Positions 30,259-39,717 of a stretch of DNA of 64,000 nt are shown piece after piece. The stretch is from Halichondria panicea. Lineage: Eukaryota > Porifera > Demospongiae > Suberitida > Halichondriidae. Numbering within the stretch: the first letter of the stretch is position 1; every line of letters starts with the position of its first letter. Location: NCBI RefSeq assembly GCF_963675165.1, contig NC_087387.1:999001-1063000 (forward strand). Reading direction: 5' to 3'. A program made the translations under genes and the position numbers. A model generated the notes under the pieces. That model was not told where the DNA came from, did not search any database, and worked only from the letters and a program-made list of their open reading frames with translations.

Positions 30259-30962
30259 CTCGCCTCTGCTCACAGTCACTGGTGGTCACAGCAATTGATA
30301 GCGCCTCTAGGTCATGCTCTGGGTACTCAGCCAGCTGTATCCAGACACGGTCAGGACTGTTCACCTGCAGTACTATGGGTGAAGGTTCGTCTATAGTGGT
30401 GTCCATTGGATGTGCTCTACTGGTGACCTCTGTGAACCTTGTCTTGGCAGCACAAGCACACGGCAATTTTCCAACCATACAATGTATATTCGGTCAAATA
30501 CTGCAGAGAGTTATCTTGCGTTGCTATGACTTCATCACTTTGCTGCCGTGTGGTGTTTTGTGATACAATAGTTTCTATCGTAATATTTTCCGGGGGGGGG
30601 GGGGCTTGCATTTCTCTGGCTTCATCCTCTGGGGGGAGGGGCTGATCTTGTACCTCAAATGTAGCTTGCTGTGTAATGAACGTGGCTTCTGCTGCTAATG
30701 CTTGAGACATCATCACCTGGTTGTTGAGCTCACAAACTAGGGACTGGGCCGTGTAGGGGTCAAATGGTCTATCTTCAGAGCTTGGTTGGTCATCAGTGGG
30801 TACCTCATCTTGTTCATTGAGATTGTCACTTTTAGTGAGGTTATTGAGATCTGATTGATAGTGGAGTCTCGCAAGCAGTGGCTCTGCTCTCTCTGTAGTT
30901 GTATAATGGGTCCATGCAACTGATGCAGCTTCAGATACAGAGTGTGCTAGGTACTTGTCCAT
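30259..30962 (-). pseudogene. T4: Tudor-domain gene fragment with deletion
   Basis: The 5' exon is open from the ATG at 30962 to NSLQYLTEY near 30490. A short insertion (AATG near 30480-30484) then shifts frame before LPCACAAKTRFTEV. About 65 bp found in T1, T2 and T5 between EPSP and the Tudor entry are missing at 30373-30375. As a result, unlike the other copies, LPCACAAKTRFTEV now reads straight into VLQVNSPDRVWIQLAEYP. A G-run at 30592-30604 adds two prolines (APPPPENITI). The Tudor core exons are absent. Confidence 0.55.
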
Positions 30963-31129
30963 TTTCACTTGTGTAGTTAAATGAGACGGTAAAGATCGTC
31001 GTAACACAATCACAAACGATCTTTCCCAAAATTGGCAGTGTAGGCAAGTAAAGATCATCAGTAGAGGTAACTGTTTTTCAAATTAAAAGACACATTTGCT
31101 TCTGCCCACACACACAAAATAATAATACA

Positions 31130-33310
31130 CTAAAAGATAACAACAGATCCTTCACTGCGCACATACACAAAACCATCACTGTCCACAGCTACTCCATAAG
31201 GAGAAATGATATGACCATTACCAAATGATGTAACAAACTGACCGTCTTTAGTGAACACTGACACACGATTGTTAGTATACTCAGCAACATAAACAAAACC
31301 AGTGACACACACACCAAAAGGGTAAGACAGATCTTCTTGTCCATTTCCTTTCTTTCCAATCGAGCGAATAAACCGACCATCCATAGTGAGCACTTGAACA
31401 CGATAATTATAACAGTCAGTGACATACATCATTTGTTCATTGTCCATTGCAACATCCTCTGGTTGGTTAAAATGTCCATTACCAGTTCCGAATGAACCAA
31501 TCTGCTTGACTGGCTCCAGCTCTGTTGTCAACACTTGGACTCTGTGATTCCTTTCATCGCACACAAACACTTGATCACCAGCGACTGCTATCCCTCGAGG
31601 GGAGTTGAGTTTCTTTGGACCACTTCCATTTGTCCCAAACCTCTTCAGTAGGTCTCCTCTTTTGTTGAACTTGTACACACAGTGTTTGCCACTATCACAG
31701 ACATAGATGTTGTCCTCTTTGTCGACTGCCACACCAGAGATACCGCAAAACCCATGCTTTGATTTGCTGATGCTTCGAATTTGTTTTCCTTTCTTGTCAA
31801 ACACCAAAACATCACCATCATAGTCAGTTACAATCAGTTCTTCTGATGAGTTGAATGCCATATATTGAGGGCTGTTGATTCCTCTTATCACCCTCACTGG
31901 TTTGTCCAGCTTGGTGGGGGATATTTTGATGAACACAGAGAAGGGGCTTCCTGGGATGGGATGGTCCCCCACTGAGATCAGGAGGTGGTGTCGACCACGT
32001 ACCCTAGGGGTGTACTCAACGCTGTACACTCCACCCCTCACAGGCACTGCTTGTAGCTGTTGGGTCGATTGATCAACTAGCGATTTCAGTACTGCTTGTG
32101 GTTTGCCTTGTTTTGAACTGATATAGACATTCAGACTTGCACATTTGTCAACTTCAGCCATCTTCACACCATCACCCCTCACAGAAGGATAAACTACTGT
32201 AACAACATTGTTCTCACACAACTTCTTGAGATCCTCACAAACAAACATTTCGACTCCAAAATCATCTTTCTCCACTGGATCAGAACTGGCTGCTTCCTTC
32301 CCTCGCTTCACCACCTCGGCATCGATTCGACTTACCACCTGCTCTTGCATCGTAATCAGTTCTTCATCACTTGCATTCTCCAGCGTACACTCTACAAAGT
32401 CAATCAAACTCTGAGCAGTGCCCAGGGACAGGTCCAGACCCTTCTCTTGAACTGTCAGCTTCTCCATCTTTGAATCAGCCAAAGCAGAAGATTCTTGTAA
32501 AACACGGACCTTGCATCGATCGAGAATATCATGTAGCTCCTGGAACTTGGCATTCACTTGTCTCTTTGTCAGTTCTTTCTGGGCCTGGATCTTCTGTTTA
32601 GTTCCTTTCACTTGATTCACAGCTGTGCTCAGATCAGGCAGTAGGTTCTTGAGTGGGGAGAGGTGCTCCGTCAGCTTTTTGCGAGTTGCGGGGGCGGCTT
32701 TCTTTACAAATTCGTAATTGTGTCCAGCGTGTTCAATAACGATACAGTCTCGACAAATGAGCTTGTTGCAATCGAAACAGAAAATCTTTTTTAGTTCTTC
32801 GTGATCATCACATTTTGGGGGTGGTAGGTTTTCAAATGTTAGTTCTTTCACTCCGCCCTGTTTGAGCTCGTCCAGAGTGGAGACGATATGTGTAGCAAAC
32901 ACGGCTTTCATACGTTGATGAGATTCTACACATTTTTCACAGATAAAATTGACACACTGTCGGCAGAATGCAGTGGCCTTTCCCCCAGAGCACACTTCAC
33001 AGGTGGTCTCCAACTTGCCGTGAGCTTTCTCCATCCTCGAGTGGAGTGCTTTCATCCGGTTGATGAAGAATGCAGTGGGCAGTCTGTCTGGGTTGTTGTC
33101 AGGCAACAGAGTGGGCTCACGACAGTCGGGGCAAGGGAACGGCTGGTTGGGTTGGTAGCGACTGGAGAGTGTGAGGATGCATTGCTTGCAGTAGTAGTGA
33201 CAACAAGGGAGCAGCTTTGGCTCCTGGTAGCGGTCATGACAGATGCCACAGGTCACCTCTTGCTCGAGATCAGCAACAACTGGATCAACTGGATTAGGTC
33301 CTTCGGCCAT
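31130..33310 (-). CDS. TRIM-5: RING/B-box/filamin/NHL E3 ligase
   Basis: Complete paralogue, 726 residues. The N-terminus has a 3-residue insertion (MAEGPNPVDPVV) before the RING. The B-box 1 tail is of the longer ESHQRMKAVFATHIV type, otherwise seen in TRIM-10. The filamin start is type B with one extra residue pair (NNVVTVVYPSVRG). Propeller variable residues are S-P-Q and YD (blade 1), C-G and GKH (2), S-P-R and ER (3), Q-P-E (4), Y-P-F with EYTN (5) and SPY with EG (6). Blade 4 DCYNYRV replaces the usual NHRV. Its block (M3, T4, TRIM-5, G2) is the sister of M1, T2, TRIM-2, G1. Confidence 0.92.
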   Translation of the reverse strand: MAEGPNPVDPVVADLEQEVTCGICHDRYQEPKLLPCCHYYCKQCILTLSSRYQPNQPFPCPDCREPTLLPDNNPDRLPTAFFINRMKALHSRMEKAHGKLETTCEVCSGGKATAFCRQCVNFICEKCVESHQRMKAVFATHIVSTLDELKQGGVKELTFENLPPPKCDDHEELKKIFCFDCNKLICRDCIVIEHAGHNYEFVKKAAPATRKKLTEHLSPLKNLLPDLSTAVNQVKGTKQKIQAQKELTKRQVNAKFQELHDILDRCKVRVLQESSALADSKMEKLTVQEKGLDLSLGTAQSLIDFVECTLENASDEELITMQEQVVSRIDAEVVKRGKEAASSDPVEKDDFGVEMFVCEDLKKLCENNVVTVVYPSVRGDGVKMAEVDKCASLNVYISSKQGKPQAVLKSLVDQSTQQLQAVPVRGGVYSVEYTPRVRGRHHLLISVGDHPIPGSPFSVFIKISPTKLDKPVRVIRGINSPQYMAFNSSEELIVTDYDGDVLVFDKKGKQIRSISKSKHGFCGISGVAVDKEDNIYVCDSGKHCVYKFNKRGDLLKRFGTNGSGPKKLNSPRGIAVAGDQVFVCDERNHRVQVLTTELEPVKQIGSFGTGNGHFNQPEDVAMDNEQMMYVTDCYNYRVQVLTMDGRFIRSIGKKGNGQEDLSYPFGVCVTGFVYVAEYTNNRVSVFTKDGQFVTSFGNGHIISPYGVAVDSDGFVYVRSEGSVVIF

Positions 33311-33464
33311 CGTTAGTTCAGATCTGGGGAATGCATTTGTACATTTATTTTATAAAAGTATGAAACTATTCGCAACTAGAAATTGAGTACAATAATTGTG
33401 CTAAAGTGATCATTAGGTCAAGCTAAAGCTACACCTCTGCAGCTAGTTCAAAAAACGTACTTAC

Positions 33465-33843
33465 TCGGAAGTTCCTAGATACTAGATCCTTCAATTTCAG
33501 AAGCGCAGCACATTAAGTTGTTGTTTTGATGTACCTTGTACTGGTACATATGCTACGCCCATTACACAATGTTATAAATCTGACCAGATACGCCCACTTT
33601 TTTGTTTCAACACCCACACTTTTCTTCAAGGAAGCAGTGAAGTGAAGAAGTGAGTGAATAAAATACAAATGCATGACCACTGTCCTTGAAATAATGTGCA
33701 TAGTAGATCTTTATGATATAAAAGTGTTCAAGATACTCACAACCCATTTTCCTTCCCCTTTCCATCACAATTCCTGTGACTTGTAGCTGGTACTATTTGC
33801 ACTATGTACTAGTAATATTGCAGAGACTGTATGGTACCGACTA

Positions 33844-33845
<2 letters not shown>
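33465..33845. promoter_or_regulatory. TRIM-5 upstream region
   Basis: No gene seen. It holds the presumed TRIM-5 first exon and promoter. From 33770 it matches the G1 side of the TRIM-2 block without the 845-bp insertion, giving the empty site. Confidence 0.35.

Positions 33846-33884
<39 letters not shown>
33846..33884. repeat. (CT)n microsatellite
   Basis: About 19 CT units before GTGCAG; sister of the run at 13873-13903. Confidence 0.85.
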
Positions 33885-33888
<4 letters not shown>

Positions 33889-33890
33889 AG

Positions 33891-35400
33891 CTCAGTGCCT
33901 CTCTGGTGTAGTGGTAACAATTACCACCCACAATGTAAGTATCATTAGACGGCTATAATTAATTTTGGGTTTGGATTGTCCGATTTCAACTGTTTAATGA
34001 TTTTCTGCATGGTAGCTCAAGGTTAGCCTCTATTCAAGGCTGATTTAATCGGCCTTGAATCGAGGCTAGCTCAAGGTTAAGTTCTTTCAGATGGCATAAA
34101 ATTAATAATTTCTGAGGCCGTTTTGACAAAAAAGCTTGGGCTATAGGTGGGTGAAAAGTGCAAAATAGTCTCCATAAACAATGTTGAGCTGAACATAATA
34201 ATTTATTATCATCTTAAAGTGCACTCCCTAAGCTTTCTAAATTATTGTTGGACCAACTGTACGCAAGTTATATAGAGTCCCCTTAGTGATTTTCCAAAGT
34301 GGTTCTGTTTTGCTAGCAATGTTATTGTGCACATTCATGTATCTGTTGTATTAAATGTACACATTGTAATAGCCTCGACCCCAACATTGTAATTGCACTG
34401 GCTGGTTGGATTGAAGTGGTTGATCACATTTCTCTCCCATGCACAGTGTGTTAATCCTTCACAAATAATCGTTTGTGGAAGTAGTAATAATTATACGGTA
34501 TGGCTAGTATTTACATTTAACAACCTCCAGCTATAGAGTGTTTGTTCCTTCCCTACAGGAAACTGTGTGTCTTGGACAACAGTCACTCACTGCACACCAT
34601 CTACTCCCTCGACCACAGTCCACAAGAGGAGACATTCATCAATAGCTCCTACGTCAGCATAGACCACTCCTCCCCCATCCAGCACACCTTCACCTTCACC
34701 TACGCCCACCCTCACACCACATCCAACAAACCACAAGAGACAGTATTCAATGTGATGATATTTACGGCCGACACTATATCCCCCCCCTCAACCCACACCA
34801 AAGCTAGCACAGTGACAGAGAGTATTGATAGAGAGACTGCGAGTGAGACAGTGTCTAATGGAGGGGCAAAGAGAAGAGGATCGTTTGAAGAGATCGTCAG
34901 CCATTTTCCACTGAGGGAGACAGCACAGTTAAATTTGAATAGACGGCAGAATCACAAGACAATTTGCTCAGCAATGATGAGGATGGTTCTGATTAAAAGC
35001 ATTCCAGTATATAACATTGTTAATACGTGTATATTGTGCTTCTGTACTTCATGGGCGTATTTTCACAAGGGTACGATATTCAGCATTTTGCTGAGCTTGC
35101 ACTGCATTTAGTTACATTTGTAGATAGAAGAGTCAAGGCTATTGCTAGTATCTGTCACTGACTCCTATTCCCCCCCCCGGCCCCCATACACACACACACA
35201 CAGCATCAGCTGCCAACTCCCAATCTGAGGAAGAGGCTATCTATACGCTAACAATCAGCACACCCGACTTGGTGCCCATGGCAATGCTGGTCAGAGGTGA
35301 CAGTCGTACTGACAGACACAGACACTGCTCAGGTCACCACACCCATCATAGTCGTGCCCAACGGTGCCACCATGCACACTGAAGCACAATCTAGTACTGG
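33891..35400 (+). pseudogene. G2: unrecognised plus-strand gene remnant
   Basis: Best of the three G copies. A short exon lies at 33891-33934 between CT-rich acceptor and GTAAGT; at 44 bp it is 5 bp longer than in G1, so one of them is out of phase. A long open piece starts at 34559, after TTCCTTCCCTACAG. It reads KLCVLDNSHSLHTIYSLDH, EETFINSSYVSID and HTFTFTYAHPHT, then a Ser/Thr-rich stretch (TKASTVTESIDRETASETV) and GGAKRRGSFEEI. A third piece at about 35210-35390 reads SQSEEEAIYTLTISTPDLVP. The composition (hydrophilic, phospho-site-like) suggests a real protein once existed; I do not recognise the family. Confidence 0.4.
34013..34079. mobile_element. 54-bp fold-back insertion with 13-bp flanking repeat
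   Basis: TAGCTCAAGGTTA occurs at 34013-34025 and again at 34067-34079. Between them lies a hairpin with arms AGCCTCTATTCAAGGC and GCCTTGAATCGAGGCT (one mismatch). G1 has a single TAGCTCAAAGTTAC at about 14009, the empty site. It looks like a tiny fold-back element or hairpin-mediated duplication. Confidence 0.6.
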
Positions 35401-35588
35401 AACAATGTACTGCTTCAACATGTTGTTTAATGCTTATAATTTTCATTTTACGTAAGTCTAAATTCTCAAATTTTTGTACACATCACATTTGAAAACGGTT
35501 AATTAAGATAATACAACCACAGATTTGTCACTCAACACACAAAATTAATAGTAATTATGAAATGCAAACTAGTCATGCAAGACAGCCA

Positions 35589-37790
35589 CTAAAAGATAAT
35601 AACAGATCCGTCACTGCACACATACACAAAACCATCATTGTCCACAGCTACTCCATAAAGATGGGAAGTGATATGACCATTACCAAATGATGTGACAAAC
35701 TGACCGTCTTTAGTAAACACTGACACACGATTGTTATCAAAATCAGCAACATAAACAAAGCTAGTAACACACACACCATGAGGGCGAGACAGATCTCCTT
35801 GTCCACTTCCCTTCTTTCCAATCGAGCGAATAAACCGACCACCCATAGTGAGCACTTGAACACGATGATTACTATAGTCAGTGACATACACCATTTGTTC
35901 ATTGTCCACTGCAATATCCTCTGGTCCGTTAAAATGTCCATTACCAGTTCCCTTTGAACCAATCTGCTTGACCAGCCGCTCTGTCGTTAATACTTGGACT
36001 CTGTGGTTGTTCTGATCGCACACAAACACTTGATCACCAGCGACTGCTATCCCTCGAGGCCAGTTGAGTTCCTTTGGACCAATTCCCCTTGTCCCAAACC
36101 TCTTCAGTAGATCTTCTCTTTTGTTGAACTTGTACACACAACTTTCGCCGTTGTCACAGACATATATGTTGTCCTCCTTGTCTACTGCCACACCAGAGAT
36201 ATTGCTAAACCCATGCTTTGATTTGCTGATGCTTCGAATTCGTTCTCCTTTCTTGTCCAACACCAAAACATCACTGTCTCGATCAGTTACAATCAGTTCT
36301 TCTGATGAGTTGAATGCCATATACCGAGGGTTGTTGATTCCTCTTATCACTCTTACTGGTTTGTCCAGCTTCGTAGGGGGTATTTTGACAAACACAGAGA
36401 AGGGGCTTCCTGGGATGGGCTGATTGTCCACTGAGATCAGGAGGTGGTGTCGACCACGTATCCTAGGGGTGTACTCAACACTGTACACTCCATCCCTCAC
36501 AGGCACTGCTTGCAATTGCTGAGATGATTCTTCAACTAGCGATTTTAGAGCCACTTGTATTGTATGATGCTTAAATTGTGTATTACATTCCACAAGAATC
36601 GAAAAATTGTTAAGTGTACTAATTTCAGCAGTTCTAGCTCCATTTCCTTCGACAGTGAACTTTGTTGGATCCACTTTTCCTTCATACACAAAAACGTTGT
36701 TCTCACACAACTTCTTGAGATCCTCAGAAACAAACCCTTCGACTTCAAAATCATCTTTCTCTACTGGATCAAGATTGGCTGCTTCCTTCCCTCGCTTCAC
36801 CACCTCGGCATCGATTCGACTCACCACCTGCGATTGCATTGTAATCAGTTCTTCATCACTTGCATTCTCCAGTGTACGCTCTACAAAGTCAATCAAACTC
36901 TGAGCAGTGCCCAGGGACAGGTCCAGACCCTTCTCTTGAACCGTCAGCTTCTCCATCTTTGAATCAGCTAAAACAGAAGATTTTCGTAAAACACGGACCT
37001 TGCATTGATCGAGAATATCGTGTAGCTCCTGGAACTTGGCATTCACTTGTCTCTCTGTCAGCTCTTTCTGGGCCTGTATCTTCTGTTTAGTTCCTTTCAC
37101 TTGATTCACAGCGGTGCTCAGATCAGGCAGTAGGTTCTTGAGTGGGGAGAGGTGCTCTGTCAGCTTTTTGCGAGTTGCGGGGGCAGCTTTCTTTACAAAT
37201 TCGTAATTGTGTCCAGCATGTTCAATAACGATACAGTCTCGACAGATGAGCTTGTTGCAATCGAAACAGAAAATCTTTTTTAGTTCCTCGTGATCTTCAC
37301 ATTTTGGGGGTGGTGGGTTTTCGAATGTTAGTTCTTTCACTCCGCCCTGTTTGAGCTGTTCCAGAGTAGAGACGATATGTGTAGCAAACACTTTCATACG
37401 TTGATGAGGTCTTACACAATCCTCACAGATGAAATTGACACACTGTCGGCAGAATGCAGTGGCTTTTTCCCCAGAGCACATTTCACAAGTAGTCTCCAAC
37501 TTGCCGTGGGCTTTCTCCATTCTCGAGTGGAGTGCTTTCATCCGGTTGATGAAGAACGCAGTGGTCAGTCTGTCTGGGTTGTTGTCTGGCAATAGAGTGG
37601 GCTCACGACAGTCGGGGCAGGGGAACGGCTGGTTGGGTCGGTAGCGACTGGAGAGTGTGAGGATGCATTGTTTGCAGTAGTAGTGACAACAAGGGAGCAG
37701 CTTTGGCTCCTGGTAGCGGTCATGACAGATACCACAGGTCACCTCTTGCTCGAGATCAGCAACAACTGGATCAGGTCCTTCGGCCATCAT
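35589..37790 (-). CDS. TRIM-6: RING/B-box/filamin/NHL E3 ligase
   Basis: Complete paralogue, 733 residues (732 if the second ATG, MAEGPD, is used). It is the most divergent intact copy. The B-box 1 tail is VRPHQRMKVFATH. The filamin start is a type of its own (D): VDPTKFTVEGNGARTAEIS, then NNFSILVECNTQF instead of the SINTHQP or NVYISSK forms. The blade 3/4 linker is shortened (TTERLVKQ). Propeller variable residues are RD (1), SN and NGES (2), W-P-R with QN (3), G-P-E with YS (4), R-P-H with FDN (5) and SHLY with DG (6); blade 6 has one extra residue. RING and B-box metal ligands are all present. G2 and G3 flank it instead of MCM6/Tudor pieces. Confidence 0.92.
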   Translation of the reverse strand: MMAEGPDPVVADLEQEVTCGICHDRYQEPKLLPCCHYYCKQCILTLSSRYRPNQPFPCPDCREPTLLPDNNPDRLTTAFFINRMKALHSRMEKAHGKLETTCEMCSGEKATAFCRQCVNFICEDCVRPHQRMKVFATHIVSTLEQLKQGGVKELTFENPPPPKCEDHEELKKIFCFDCNKLICRDCIVIEHAGHNYEFVKKAAPATRKKLTEHLSPLKNLLPDLSTAVNQVKGTKQKIQAQKELTERQVNAKFQELHDILDQCKVRVLRKSSVLADSKMEKLTVQEKGLDLSLGTAQSLIDFVERTLENASDEELITMQSQVVSRIDAEVVKRGKEAANLDPVEKDDFEVEGFVSEDLKKLCENNVFVYEGKVDPTKFTVEGNGARTAEISTLNNFSILVECNTQFKHHTIQVALKSLVEESSQQLQAVPVRDGVYSVEYTPRIRGRHHLLISVDNQPIPGSPFSVFVKIPPTKLDKPVRVIRGINNPRYMAFNSSEELIVTDRDSDVLVLDKKGERIRSISKSKHGFSNISGVAVDKEDNIYVCDNGESCVYKFNKREDLLKRFGTRGIGPKELNWPRGIAVAGDQVFVCDQNNHRVQVLTTERLVKQIGSKGTGNGHFNGPEDIAVDNEQMVYVTDYSNHRVQVLTMGGRFIRSIGKKGSGQGDLSRPHGVCVTSFVYVADFDNNRVSVFTKDGQFVTSFGNGHITSHLYGVAVDNDGFVYVCSDGSVIIF

Positions 37791-37979
37791 TTATAGTTCA
37801 GATCTGGGGAATGCATTTGTAAAAGCATGAAACTAATCTCATGTTTAATTAATGCAAATATTGGCTAGCTAGAAATTGAGTACTAGTCTAGAATGTTAAA
37901 TATGTGAATAATAGTTTGCACTAAGTGATCAATTAGGTCAAGCTAAGCTAGACCTCTGCAGCTAGTTGAAAAAACTTAC

Positions 37980-38258
37980 CTACTAGATCTATATCAGAAG
38001 TTCCTTTCAAGCACATTAATTTGTATGAATCTCAGATACGCCCACTTTTTTGTTTCAACGCCCACACTTTTCTTCCCATCATCCATTCACTTCTTCCAGA
38101 GTCTCAAAAGAAGTGAGTCCACATTGAGCATGTATGGAAACAAATTGGATAAAAACCTATATTTATTTGCATACTGCATATTGCTTAGTACAGTCTATCT
38201 GGCTGTAAACAATCAGGCTCCAGCTATAGAATTGAGTGTGTGTGTTCCTTCCCTACAG
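37980..38258. promoter_or_regulatory. TRIM-6 upstream region
   Basis: No gene seen. It holds the presumed first exon and promoter of TRIM-6, then passes into G3 intron sequence. Confidence 0.35.
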
Positions 38259-39480
38259 GAAACTGTGTGTCCTGGACAACAATCACTCACTGCACACCAT
38301 CTACTCCCTCACCACAGTCCACAAGAGGAGACATTCATCAACAGCTCCTACGTCAGCATAGACCACTTCCCCATCCAGCACACCTTCACCTTCACCAACG
38401 CCCGCCCACCCTCACACCAGATCCAAAAAACCACAAGAGACGATAATATTATTGGATGATGATATTTACGGCCGACACTATATCCTCCCTCAACCCACAC
38501 CAAAGCTAGCACAGTGACAGAGAGTATTGATAGAGGGACTGCGAGGGAGCCACTGTCTAATGGAGGGGCAAAGATAAGAGGATCGTCTTTGAAGAGATCT
38601 TCAGCCATTTTCCACCGAGGAAGACAGCTCAGTTTGAAGAGACGGCAGAATCACAAGACAATTTGTTCAGTGATGATGAGGATGGCTGATTATGATACGC
38701 TGGAGCCTGTTGTCATGGATACGTTGTCAGAGGGTGCTCCTCGAGTTCTCAGTAGCATTGCATACTGAGAAACAAGGTATGTACATGTACCAGATTGTGT
38801 TGCTATAACAGTCATCATATTCATTACCTCGGCATTCCAATCACTATTGTTGTGTACCATTGTTGATGCACTGTGCTACTGCAGAAGAGGTACGACACGC
38901 TCGGTGCATCTCTAGCAATTAGTCTCGGATTATCTGCCCACATGTTGTTGTTATTGCTGAGTGTAATCAGGCTAATTGCTTGAGCTGCACTGCGCCCGTT
39001 GTACCTCCTTGAACATTGTGCTGAGCTTGCATTTAATTAGAAGAGTCAAGGCTATTGCTAGTATCTGTAACCGCCCACATGCACACACATTAATTTTGAT
39101 GCTGGTATATTGTGCTATATGTGCTGTACTTCATGGGGGTGTATTTTCGTGAGGGTTCGCTATAAGTATGGTGCTGAGCTTGCACTATATTTGTATTTGT
39201 AGATAGAAGAGTCAAGGCTATTGCTATATCTGTCACTGACTCCTACCCCCCACATGCACACACTCTCCCCCCCCCCCCCCACACACACACAGAGCACCAG
39301 CTGCCAACTCCCAATCTGAGGAATAGGCTATCTACGCTAACAATCAGCACACTTGACTTGGTGCCCATGGCAACGCTGGTCAGAGGTGGGAGTCGTACTG
39401 GCAGACACAGACACTGCTCAGATCACACCCATCACGCCCACCACAGCAGCACAACTGACGGCACTAGTGGAACAGTGCAC
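38259..39480 (+). pseudogene. G3: unrecognised plus-strand gene remnant
   Basis: Long exon-like piece from 38259 (after TTCCTTCCCTACAG) to a good donor at 38776 (CAAG|GTATGTAC). It is broken by a lost base trio-plus (CTCGACCACAG reduced to CTCACCACAG) that switches frames inside HSLHTIYSL. In one frame its 3' part reads TAQFEETAESQDNLFSDDED, and in another YDTLEPVVMDTLSEGAPRVL. Both look protein-like, so another frameshift separates them. The last piece (about 39295-39420) has an in-frame TAG after SQSEE. The short first exon seen in G1/G2 was not found. Confidence 0.4.
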
Positions 39481-39717
39481 TGACTGTATTTGACTCACAT
39501 CTTAGTTATGCTATTACTTTTACGTAAAGTTCATAAATTCGTTCAATCAATAAACAATATACACATATATACTGGTAGACTACAAAACCACAGATATATG
39601 CTACTGCACACACACAAATAAGGTAAGTAACAAAGTGAAGACAACCACAAAACACTAAAAGATAACAACAGATCCTTCACTGCACACATACACAAAACCA
39701 CCACTCACTGTCCACAG

